From contig NZ_JAEMXM010000001.1 of NCBI RefSeq assembly GCF_016482785.1, forward strand, positions 757,767 through 821,766: a DNA stretch of 64,000 nt, in the 5' to 3' direction. The position numbers were made by a program, and so were the translations under genes. Positions within the stretch are counted from its first letter, which is position 1, and every line of letters starts with the position of its first letter. The stretch comes from Paenibacillus alkalitolerans (lineage in GTDB: Bacteria > Bacillota > Bacilli > Paenibacillales > YIM-B00363). The notes beneath the pieces are model-generated. The model saw only the letters and a program-made list of their open reading frames with translations. It was not told the DNA's origin and ran no database searches. Of the stretch, positions 17,761 to 24,992 are shown piece after piece.

Positions 17761-18213
17761 ATGGAAAAACAGCTTTCCCCTTTAGTCGATCTATTGGATC
17801 TGAAGCCTCATATTGAAGGCGGCTGGTACAGGGAGGTATGGCGTACATCGATAGAAATTCCACAGCCGGTGTTGGGATCGAAGTACTCCGGTCCGAGAGC
17901 CGCAGCTACCTCGGTATATTTCCTGCTGCACCCGGGGGAAGTTTCCAAGTGGCACGCGGTGCTTTCCGACGAGCTTTGGCTGTGGCATTCCGGCAGTCCG
18001 CTGCTGCTGACGTTAGGTGGGAAAGGTGCGGAACCTAAACAATCGGAGGAGATTGTTCTCGGAATGGATTTATCCAAGGGACAACGACCTCAAGCGCTTG
18101 TGCCCGCCTCGATCTGGCAAATGGCGAGTCCGATGGGCGATGAGCCTGTTCTTGTTTCCTGCATCGTGGCGCCGGGCTTTCACTTCGACGACTTTACGAT
18201 GATTCGCGAATAA
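17761..18213 (+). CDS. DUF985-family cupin
   Basis: A 150-residue single-domain cupin of the DUF985 (cupin_5) family: LKPHIEGGWYREVWRT at the start, AATSVYFLLHPGEVSKWHAV in the first cupin motif, and ELWLWHSGSPLLL and APGFHFDDF at the end. Structures in the family resemble sugar-nucleotide epimerases, but the function is not settled. It has a strong AAGGAGAG-like site and is a single gene divergent from dgt, followed by a strong terminator shared with the CodA-like gene. Confidence 0.85.
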   Translation: MEKQLSPLVDLLDLKPHIEGGWYREVWRTSIEIPQPVLGSKYSGPRAAATSVYFLLHPGEVSKWHAVLSDELWLWHSGSPLLLTLGGKGAEPKQSEEIVLGMDLSKGQRPQALVPASIWQMASPMGDEPVLVSCIVAPGFHFDDFTMIRE

Positions 18214-18221
18214 CGATATGC

Positions 18222-18258
18222 AAAAACCCGGCCGTTTGAGTTTAAGGACGGGTTTTTT
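18222..18258. terminator. Bidirectional intrinsic terminator
   Basis: AAAAACCCG (18222-18230) pairs with CGGGTTTTT (18249-18257), with A and T tracts on both sides. It serves the cupin gene on the plus strand and probably the convergent amidohydrolase operon. Confidence 0.8.
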
Positions 18259-18261
18259 GCT

Positions 18262-19494
18262 TTATTCCAGATGAATGAATGTATTGGCCGGATGCGTTTC
18301 CGCGATGATGGCGCCATGGCTGACCACATAACGGCAGACGGGCTGCAATCGAAGCAGATCGATGGTATTTTTCACCGGCATAATGACGAAGCTCGCCGGA
18401 TTCCCCTCTTGAATGCCGTATTCATCTTGAATTTGCAGTATCTTTGCGGCGCGCGAGGTGATCATGCGAATCGCCTCTTCCATCTCTTCCGTCCCGGTCA
18501 TATGCGCCAGATGTACGGCCATATGTGCGGCCTGCAGCATACTTCCGGTACCCAGCGGATAGAACGGCGTCATCATATCGTCGTGCGCGACGCTCGTATT
18601 AACTCCCGCCTGCCAGAAGTCTTTGATTCTCGCGATCCCTCTCCCCTTCGGATAAGGATCGAACCTCCCCTGCATCGCTGCGTTGACGAGAGGGCATGCG
18701 ACAATGTTGATATTGGAACGGGCGGTCAAGCAAAGCAGCTTTTGAAAGTACGCCTCGTTATAATAAGAAGACGCGCATGCGTGGCTTGCGGCGACTTTCT
18801 CTCCGAGACCGGATTTAATCGCCAACTCGGCCGTTACTTCAAGAAACCTTGAATGCCCGTCATCGGTTTCATCGCAAAATACGTGCACCATCCGCCCGTG
18901 CCGTTCCGCCAGCGCAAAGGCGAACTGAAGCGATGCGACGCCGTCCTCCCGGGTATACTCGCAATGAGGGATTGCGCCGACACCGTCCGCTCCCAATTCC
19001 AGCGCCTTCTCAAGGCGCCGCTGATTGTCCGGACAAGAGTAAATGCCGTCCTGCGGAAACGCGATCACCTGCAGCTTCATGTAAGGCGCCAATCGTTCCC
19101 GTAATTCCAGCAGCGCTTTCAACGCCGTAAGATTCGGATCGGAAATATCGGCATGCGTCCTCACATATAAGATGCCTTGCGAGATCTGACTGCGGATAAC
19201 CTGCATTGCGCGGCTGATCACATCTTCTCGGGTTAGCCGCACCTTTCGTTGCTGCCAAATCCGGATTCCTTCGAACAGCGTGCCGCTCCGGTTCCGCTCC
19301 GGTTCCCCCGCCGTAAGCACCGTATCCAGGTGAATGTGCGACTCCACGAACGGCGGCAGCATGAGCGCGCCTTCCGCATCTATCTCCTTTGCGGATACCA
19401 CTGTGCGCAAATCGCCGATTTTCGCAAACACTCCGTCCCTTATACCGATATCGACGGGATGTTCTCGGTCCGGAAGCCGAACGTTCCTGAACAA
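18262..19494 (-). CDS. CodA-like (cytosine deaminase family) amidohydrolase with altered metal site
   Basis: A 410-residue amidohydrolase that aligns along its length with E. coli cytosine deaminase: HIHLD (H53, H55), GTLFEGI, VRTHADISD, ASHA (H238), GRFDPYPKGRGI and VAHDD (D305). The third metal ligand, the His of VHCDE (H214 in E. coli, as I recall it), is replaced by Phe206 in HVFCDE, while E209 is kept. The protein may therefore bind metal differently, act on another substrate, or be impaired. It is the last gene of an operon with an FAD oxidase and a creatininase-family hydrolase, suggesting breakdown of a nitrogen-rich ring compound. It starts with TTG. Confidence 0.85.
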   Translation of the reverse strand: MFRNVRLPDREHPVDIGIRDGVFAKIGDLRTVVSAKEIDAEGALMLPPFVESHIHLDTVLTAGEPERNRSGTLFEGIRIWQQRKVRLTREDVISRAMQVIRSQISQGILYVRTHADISDPNLTALKALLELRERLAPYMKLQVIAFPQDGIYSCPDNQRRLEKALELGADGVGAIPHCEYTREDGVASLQFAFALAERHGRMVHVFCDETDDGHSRFLEVTAELAIKSGLGEKVAASHACASSYYNEAYFQKLLCLTARSNINIVACPLVNAAMQGRFDPYPKGRGIARIKDFWQAGVNTSVAHDDMMTPFYPLGTGSMLQAAHMAVHLAHMTGTEEMEEAIRMITSRAAKILQIQDEYGIQEGNPASFVIMPVKNTIDLLRLQPVCRYVVSHGAIIAETHPANTFIHLE

Positions 19495-19507
19495 TAAATC
19501 AAACTTC

Positions 19508-20827
19508 TTAGTGTATTTTCCCTGGGTTTAATAATCCTCGCGGATCGTTTTCCCGTTTCTTTCTTTGCATTGCGCCGACTTCGCCCCGCCCTCCGTTATC
19601 GAGGACCCACGTATGCGGGTCGTAGATCTTCACGCCGGCCGATTCGAAATAGGAAATGATTTCATACAAACGATCTTCTGTCGTGTACTTGACGATGGGA
19701 AGCGATGAGGGAGTAATCTTGCCGCCGCTTCGCACCCATTCGAAATGAAGCAGCACTTCATTCCCGAACTTCGCTTTAATGCTGCGAACCTGCTCCAAAT
19801 ACGACTCCGGCGAAAATCCGGCCTGCAAATATGTGATTTCCGGATCCGTGCTCAAACCCCACAGCGTCGTATGATTCCAAGAAAAATCCGAAAGTCCGAT
19901 CGCTTTGCGGTAGCTGACAGCCGGGATGACGTGGCCGACTCTTCCTTGGAATGCTGCAGCCAAAGCGGTTATCGCACCAAGCGTACCATCTACGGTTTCC
20001 AGAAGAACGGCGGCGGCGCCGGTTTCGAGCACTTTCGCCAGCGGCTTGAAGTACGAAGGAATCGGCCATTCGACCGAACAGACAAGTCTTTTGCGTACGG
20101 AATCGTCTTTGGCCAGTGATTCGGAGAATAATAACGCTTGTTCGAAGCCGTCAAAATGAACGATCGTCTGCATCCATTCTTGCCGCGGCGCAAGCGGTAT
20201 CGTCAGCTCAGTAACGATTCCCGTCGTTCCGTAATTATGAATGTAATTGAACAGCTCCGGTCCCCGTACAACCAACCTTCGGGGTTTCTCCTCCATCGTG
20301 TATATGACAGCCTCGAGTACGTTGCCGTCCCACAAATTTCCCCAGGTAATCGAACCGATCCCGCCGGAACCGCCGCATACGAATCCGCCGACCGTCGCCT
20401 TCATGAACGTGCTTGGGTAAATGCGGAGCTCTTGTCCTTGTTCTCTAGCCTTCTTTTCCAGTACGCCGAGACGAACTCCGCACTGCACTCGGGCGAATCC
20501 GTCACCCAATTCAAGAATCCGGTCCATGCGGCTTACATCCATCACGAGACCGCCTTGAAGCGGCACCGCTTGACCGTAGTTCCCCGTACCCGACCCGCGA
20601 ACCGTTACCGGAACGCGGTGCCGGTGTGCGAATGAAAGAGTAAACTCGACGTCGTCCTCATCTGCAGGCACGACGATACCGTCCGCTATTTTATCTTTTA
20701 GCTGTCTATCCAGAACCGGCGAGTACCAGAAATAATCTTTCGACAATTTCTCGCGGGTAGTTATATCGAGAAACAAACGTTCATCGCCCAACGCATCCCG
20801 CATCTCCTTCTCCCATCCGATCGCCAT
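19508..20827 (-). CDS. FAD-linked (VAO/PCMH-type) oxidase or dehydrogenase
   Basis: A 439-residue flavoprotein. Residues about 40-215 form the PCMH-type FAD-binding domain (VPADEDDVEFTLSFAHRH, VTVRGSGTGNYGQAVPLQGG, TVGGFVCGGSGGIGS). The C-terminus carries the usual NPGKIH ending seen in GlcD/lactate-dehydrogenase-type enzymes. It would oxidise a hydroxy acid or related substrate, passing electrons to O2 or a carrier. Its ATG overlaps the upstream creatininase stop codon by one base (TAATG), indicating translational coupling. The gap to the downstream CodA-like gene is 13 bp. Confidence 0.85.
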   Translation of the reverse strand: MAIGWEKEMRDALGDERLFLDITTREKLSKDYFWYSPVLDRQLKDKIADGIVVPADEDDVEFTLSFAHRHRVPVTVRGSGTGNYGQAVPLQGGLVMDVSRMDRILELGDGFARVQCGVRLGVLEKKAREQGQELRIYPSTFMKATVGGFVCGGSGGIGSITWGNLWDGNVLEAVIYTMEEKPRRLVVRGPELFNYIHNYGTTGIVTELTIPLAPRQEWMQTIVHFDGFEQALLFSESLAKDDSVRKRLVCSVEWPIPSYFKPLAKVLETGAAAVLLETVDGTLGAITALAAAFQGRVGHVIPAVSYRKAIGLSDFSWNHTTLWGLSTDPEITYLQAGFSPESYLEQVRSIKAKFGNEVLLHFEWVRSGGKITPSSLPIVKYTTEDRLYEIISYFESAGVKIYDPHTWVLDNGGRGEVGAMQRKKRENDPRGLLNPGKIH

Positions 20828-21651
20828 TACACTCTCTCCTTTTTCAAGCTTTTCATATCAAATGCAGCGATCTGCATTAGCGCTTCGGAGATTATATTGC
20901 CTGCGGCGACAAGCATCTTCATGCCCTTCTCTTCGGAGGCTTTGGTTGCGTCACCGGAAATGCCGGTTGAAGAAAGATCGTCCATCACCCACGCGAAAGC
21001 TTTTTTCTTAAAAGACAAACATGAAGTTTCAGCCGGGAAGTCCGGCAGCTCGCAAGGAGCAAGCTCGTCGTGCACCCACGATCGTTGTATAGCCATTACG
21101 AGTGAAGTTTCTACTTCCCCTGCATGAATTCCGGCTTTCCTCTCGATATCGTCGATCAAAGAATCCCCTATGCCCAATGCGCCTGCATCAAGCCGAAAAA
21201 CATCGAGTCCGCAGGCGATCCGGATTTCTCTTGCCATCATGTTCAACAGATCCGTATTGCCACCATGCGTATTGAAGAGCAGCAGTTTGCGAAAACCGCT
21301 TAGTTTCAGGCTGCTGCCGATATCGCTCAAAACTTTCATGAGAGTGTCGGCGGATAACGATATGGTGCCGGGATGTCCCAAGTGCTCCGTGCTTTTCCCA
21401 TAGGATAGAGGTGGCAGCAACCAAATGTTCGCATCGTCCGGAAGCAGTTCGAAAGCTTGCGTTAAGAGAGCTTCGCCGATCAATGTGTCTGTGTAGACAG
21501 GCAAGTGAGGACCATGCTGCTCTACCGCGCCTACCGGCAATACGATGAGAGCATCGTCTTTGGCAATTTGCTGCACTTCCAGCTTGCTGAGTCGCGGGAA
21601 AAAATGGCGGTCCCACGCTTTACCCGTATATCGAGTCACCATGGCGGTCAT
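20827..21651 (-). CDS. Creatininase-family amidohydrolase
   Basis: A protein of about 274 residues with the creatininase/creatinine amidohydrolase signature: LPVGAVEQHGPHLPVYTD (metal ligands E, H and D), HLGHPGTISL, LLFNTHGGN and the catalytic-loop HAGEVETSL. The family opens cyclic amides, as creatininase does, and also includes formamide hydrolases of flavin biosynthesis. I chose the ATG at 21651 behind GGAGG over the GTG at 21663. First gene of the three-gene operon with the FAD oxidase and CodA-like protein. The combination points to stepwise degradation of a cyclic ureide-like compound, an inference from families only. Confidence 0.85.
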   Translation of the reverse strand: MTAMVTRYTGKAWDRHFFPRLSKLEVQQIAKDDALIVLPVGAVEQHGPHLPVYTDTLIGEALLTQAFELLPDDANIWLLPPLSYGKSTEHLGHPGTISLSADTLMKVLSDIGSSLKLSGFRKLLLFNTHGGNTDLLNMMAREIRIACGLDVFRLDAGALGIGDSLIDDIERKAGIHAGEVETSLVMAIQRSWVHDELAPCELPDFPAETSCLSFKKKAFAWVMDDLSSTGISGDATKASEEKGMKMLVAAGNIISEALMQIAAFDMKSLKKERV

Positions 21652-21743
21652 GTTCCGGGACACCTCCGTTTACACACCATTTTATTTTAATGTTAGGTTC
21701 GAGTAAATAATTTTCACATAAATTTGGAGGTATATATAAGGAA

Positions 21744-21905
21744 GTGAATGGTTTTTGTGACTATTGCATTAAAATTGCACCTGAAGCAGTTCTTTTTTGC
21801 ACATATTGTTTTTGGTTGAATATTTCCTGTTATATGCATGTTACTTTTCATTACGAAATAAGTTGGCGGGAAGTGAAACGCGTGTACATTGGCGAAACAA
21901 TGTAA
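21744..21905 (+). CDS. Candidate 53-residue zinc-ribbon protein
   Basis: A short frame from GTG 21744 to TAA 21905 encodes two CxxC knuckles ten residues apart (CDYC and CTYC), the spacing of a small zinc ribbon. A GGAGG lies 13 bases upstream, a little far. There is no relative in the window, and the rest of the protein is not recognisable. It is the only plausible gene in the 447-bp gap between the creatininase and MFS genes. Chance occurrence is possible. Confidence 0.35.
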   Translation: MNGFCDYCIKIAPEAVLFCTYCFWLNISCYMHVTFHYEISWREVKRVYIGETM

Positions 21906-21910
21906 GCATC

Positions 21911-21943
21911 AAAAAGCCCCCACCTTGTCATCAAGTAGAGGGC
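21911..21943 (-). terminator. Terminator downstream of the TetR-MFS operon
   Basis: GCCCCCACCTTG (21916-21927) pairs with CAAGTAGAGGGC (21932-21943) with a two-base internal mismatch. On the minus strand it is followed by five T residues. It lies 168 bp past the MFS stop codon. The region in between holds only a weak protein-like frame ending at 22001. Confidence 0.6.
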
Positions 21944-22110
21944 GACCTATGTTAAAATCAAGATTTGAATACGCGGCAAATTAGCGGGTAACGACGGTGA
22001 CTAAAGCAACAAGCTATCTAGTGCCTTCGGATCCTTCGGATCAAGAAACTTCGGAAAAGACTTATTGTTTAGTGAACATATGCTCGTTCTGTTATTATAG
22101 AAACAGGTAA

Positions 22111-23280
22111 CTAATCTCTTTTTGCGGACTCGCCGTTTCGGCAGGTCTGTTTTTTCCTTTTTTCCGCGCTGTCCTTGATAAACAAACCTGTTGCTCCCAC
22201 TATGGCGAAAAGGATGAACATGGCGGGATAATTAAACGCCTGGGCTACCATGCCCGCCAACTGGGAACCGATCATCTGTCCTAGGGCGAGAAGGAGAAAG
22301 GGGACTCCAATGCCCGCCACCGTCCGGTCGGGATAGACGCGGATTCCCCACACCAACAGCACCCCGGTCAGATACACATAGGAAGCGCCAAAAAGAGCGC
22401 CCGACAAGAAAACCGGAAAGATGCGGGAAAGGAAGACTGGAAGCAACAGGATGGACAGCGCCAAACTCACAACACCAAATCGATAAGACCTGGCCAAACC
22501 GATCCCTTCGATCACCTTCCCCGCGATCCCGCCGATAATCCCCGCAATGCCGATGATCATCCAAAAAGTGGATGTGACAAACCCGGAATAGGAACTCTCC
22601 TGGACCAGATAACCCCGCGAAAAGGTCCAGTAGGAGGCACTCGAAATCCCGATGATGATGGACGCCGAAAACATTGGAGCGATTCCCTTGCGCAGCAAGG
22701 AAGAACCCTTACTTTCTGTTTCTTCTTCCCTTCCCCCGGGCGGAATTACCGCGGTGTTCCAACAGAGGACCAGGAGCGCGATCAAGGCGAAGACGAGATA
22801 AGCGGTTCGCCAATATCCCGCAAGCAGCAAAGCCGCCGGCCCGGAAAGGATAATGCCCAGCCCGGTTCCCGAGTTGATCCATGTGTTCGCCCGATCTTGC
22901 AACCCTTTCGTTATCCTCCCGCTCACGACCGTCGCGTAGGGCGGAGAAGCCAACCCGGTGCTGGCGCCAGCGGTCCAGACGCCCGCGGCGAACCAGATGG
23001 GGTTTTGGGAAAGTGCCATCAGAAGCATCCCGACAAATGCCGAAAAGCCGGCCGCCGCGATGACCCTGCGTGGACCCAGGCGTGGGGTGAACCGAATGGC
23101 CAGAAGGATGGCCACGCAATAAAAGAAGTACGAACCGGAAGCGATCCACCCGGATGTCGCTTTATCTAAGCCCAGATCTCGGCTGAACTCCGGGAGCAAC
23201 AGCCCGTAGCCGAATCGCGCAAGCCCGTAGCACACCGCGATCATGGCCATCCCCGGATAGACGAGACGTGTGAAGCTCAT
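22111..23280 (-). CDS. YbfB/YjiJ-type MFS transporter
   Basis: A twelve-segment major facilitator of about 389 residues. It has the family opening YPGMAMIAVCYGLARFGYGLLLP, a conserved loop after the second helix (RFTPRLGPRR) and a charged cytoplasmic tail. The start at 23280 overlaps the TetR stop codon as ATGA and has GGAGAGGGG upstream, so it is translationally coupled. GC content and codon use are visibly higher than in the neighbours, suggesting recent acquisition with the regulator. The substrate is unknown, but TetR-controlled MFS proteins usually export toxic compounds. Confidence 0.87.
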   Translation of the reverse strand: MSFTRLVYPGMAMIAVCYGLARFGYGLLLPEFSRDLGLDKATSGWIASGSYFFYCVAILLAIRFTPRLGPRRVIAAAGFSAFVGMLLMALSQNPIWFAAGVWTAGASTGLASPPYATVVSGRITKGLQDRANTWINSGTGLGIILSGPAALLLAGYWRTAYLVFALIALLVLCWNTAVIPPGGREEETESKGSSLLRKGIAPMFSASIIIGISSASYWTFSRGYLVQESSYSGFVTSTFWMIIGIAGIIGGIAGKVIEGIGLARSYRFGVVSLALSILLLPVFLSRIFPVFLSGALFGASYVYLTGVLLVWGIRVYPDRTVAGIGVPFLLLALGQMIGSQLAGMVAQAFNYPAMFILFAIVGATGLFIKDSAEKRKKQTCRNGESAKRD

Positions 23281-23849
23281 TGACCCCTCTCCTTCCCGCA
23301 TGATCGGTCCGATATTTCCTTTACGATGGATGCCGCGCGTTTCGTCACTTCATCCGCCCCCAGGACTTGTGCCATCGCTGTCACGCCTTCCAATACGAGC
23401 GCCAATTCAGCGGCCAATCGCTCTGGATCGGGTGCTCGGTTTTTCCGCGCCAGATCCTCCAGAAAATGAACCAAGTTCTTTTTATGGTCCCGGGCGATCT
23501 TCTCAATCGGGCTCTCTAGACCGGAAAACTCTTCGATGGCGCGCAACAGCATGCAACCCCGGTTTCCCTTTTCCACCAACCATCTTCCGTGAGCTTGAAC
23601 GACGGTAATGAACGGATGCTCGGGGGATTGGGCGATCGTCGCGTTCAAAAACGACCAATACTTTTTTTCTCTGTGTAGCAACACTTTCTGAACCAAATCT
23701 TCCTTCGAGGTAAAATGCCGGTAAAGCGTCATGGAAGCGACACCGGATTCCTTGAGGATTTCATTGATGCCGGTTGCGTGGAATCCCTTTTGGTAAAATA
23801 GGGTTTCTGCGGCATCGAGAATGTCCTCTTTCTTTGTGGATGGAGTCAT
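23277..23849 (-). CDS. TetR/AcrR-family repressor
   Basis: A 190-residue regulator with an N-terminal HTH (ILDAAETLFYQKGFHATGI, ILKESGVASMTLYRHFTSKEDL) and an all-helical ligand domain (GNRGCMLLRAIEEFSGLESP). It is the first gene of a coupled operon with the MFS transporter, which it presumably represses. A 12-bp near-palindrome containing AGAACGTTCT lies 19 bp upstream of its start codon. GC-rich like the MFS gene. The inducer is unknown. Confidence 0.88.
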   Translation of the reverse strand: MTPSTKKEDILDAAETLFYQKGFHATGINEILKESGVASMTLYRHFTSKEDLVQKVLLHREKKYWSFLNATIAQSPEHPFITVVQAHGRWLVEKGNRGCMLLRAIEEFSGLESPIEKIARDHKKNLVHFLEDLARKNRAPDPERLAAELALVLEGVTAMAQVLGADEVTKRAASIVKEISDRSCGKERGQ

Positions 23850-23866
23850 ATTTCCACCTCCCTAGG

Positions 23867-23878
23867 TAGAACGTTCTT
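23867..23878. promoter_or_regulatory. TetR operator candidate
   Basis: A perfect 10-bp palindrome AGAACGTTCT (23868-23877) within TAGAACGTTCTT lies 18 bp upstream of the TetR start codon. The size and position fit autorepression. A second palindrome, AGTCAATG-GA-CATTGACT (24017-24034), lies farther up and may be unrelated. Confidence 0.6.
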
Positions 23879-24018
23879 TATACAAGCGCTTTGACTTTAT
23901 CATCGTAGCTATTTTCTGTCAAGAAAACGCTATGGCGGGAAACTCATGTATTGCTTCGTTTGAAAGTATCGGATATAAGCGACGGTGTATGATTTTGTTA
24001 TTGATATTGACAATTGAG

Positions 24019-24117
24019 TCAATGGACATTGACTAATTTCTCAATCCGTTCTGCTGATCGACCAACTTTTCCGCAAAGAGAGCAAACGTTTCCTAGTACT
24101 TCGACCGTAATTGCCAT
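24019..24117 (-). CDS. Possible 32-residue CxxC peptide or truncated thioredoxin-like remnant
   Basis: A frame starting MAITVEVLGNVCSLCGKVGR behind a GGAGGTCC site ends after 32 residues. The opening resembles the first strand and CxxC helix of the small redox-active-disulfide (thioredoxin-like) family, which is normally about 80 residues, so this could be a truncated remnant. It lies just past the terminator of the large operon, in a 303-bp gap before the TetR gene. Evidence is weak. Confidence 0.25.
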   Translation of the reverse strand: MAITVEVLGNVCSLCGKVGRSAERIEKLVNVH

Positions 24118-24140
24118 GCCGTTGGACCTCCGATCCCTGA

Positions 24141-24168
24141 AAAAAAGGGCCGTCACAAGACAGCCCTT
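24141..24168 (-). terminator. Terminator of the sugar-uptake/Tm-1 operon
   Basis: AAGGGC (24145-24150) pairs with GCCCTT (24163-24168), with an inner GTC/GAC pairing. A run of T follows on the minus strand. The stop codon of the last gene lies inside the hairpin. Confidence 0.75.
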
Positions 24169-24986
24169 CCCCCCTTAAATCTTCGCATCTGCTCCGTAAT
24201 CGCAACCTCTGTCGGCAGCCGTTCCACGCTCGAAGCGCCGAAGAAACCGGAAATGCCGCGCGTTTTGCCTAGTACATATTGCACATCCTCCGGCTCCGAA
24301 ATCGGCCCACCGTGGCAGATGACGATAATATCCGGATTCACGGACCTGCCCGCATCGCAGATACGCTGCACCAAGTCGGCCGATTCGTCCAACGTGAGCG
24401 CCGTTTTCGCTCCGATCGTCCCTTTGGTCGTCAAGCCGACATGGGCAACCAACACATCCGCCCCAGCTCGAGCCATCTCGATCGCATCGCCCTCATTGAA
24501 TACATAAGGAGTCGTTAATAAGTCCAACTCGTGCGCCAAGCGAATCATATCGACTTCCAGCTCGTACCCCATGCCCGTTTCCTCTAAATTTTGTCTGAAT
24601 GTCCCATCTATAAGGCCGACGGTCGGAAAGTTTTGTACTCCGGAAAATCCCATATCCTTGAGCTGCTTCAAATATACGTTCATCATACGAAACGGATCGG
24701 TGCCGCATACGCCGGCCAGTACGGGAGTGTTCTTGACAATAGGCAATACCTCGCCGCCCATGTCGACTACAATTTGGTTCGCATCCCCGTAAGGCATTAG
24801 TCCGGCGAGCGAGCCGCGTCCGGCCATCCGGTATCTTCCCGAATTGTAAATAATGATTAGATCTGCGCCGCCCGCTTCCGCACATTTCGCGGAAAGACCG
24901 GTCCCCGCACCGGCTCCTACAATAAACTTCCCTTGCTCCGTCTGGGAACGCAGCCGAGCCACAATCTCTTGTCTTGGAATCGCCAT
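24153..24986 (-). CDS. PEP-hydrolase-family TIM-barrel protein (Tm-1 C-terminal half)
   Basis: A 277-residue TIM barrel of the phosphoenolpyruvate-hydrolase-like family: [36 protein letters not shown] at the start, [21 protein letters not shown], and [17 protein letters not shown] near the C-terminus. It corresponds to the second half of the plant protein Tm-1 and starts six bases after the gene for the first half. The two probably form a complex or act in sequence. The chemistry is not established. Last gene of an eight-gene minus-strand operon. Confidence 0.8.
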   Translation of the reverse strand: MAIPRQEIVARLRSQTEQGKFIVGAGAGTGLSAKCAEAGGADLIIIYNSGRYRMAGRGSLAGLMPYGDANQIVVDMGGEVLPIVKNTPVLAGVCGTDPFRMMNVYLKQLKDMGFSGVQNFPTVGLIDGTFRQNLEETGMGYELEVDMIRLAHELDLLTTPYVFNEGDAIEMARAGADVLVAHVGLTTKGTIGAKTALTLDESADLVQRICDAGRSVNPDIIVICHGGPISEPEDVQYVLGKTRGISGFFGASSVERLPTEVAITEQMRRFKGGRAVL

Positions 24987-24992
24987 ATCTCA

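Noticed and set aside
22027-22040. Tandem CCTTCGGAT repeats
   Set aside because: Only two copies, and they are explained by the DPK-DPK codons of the weak minus-strand frame. Not a repeat array.
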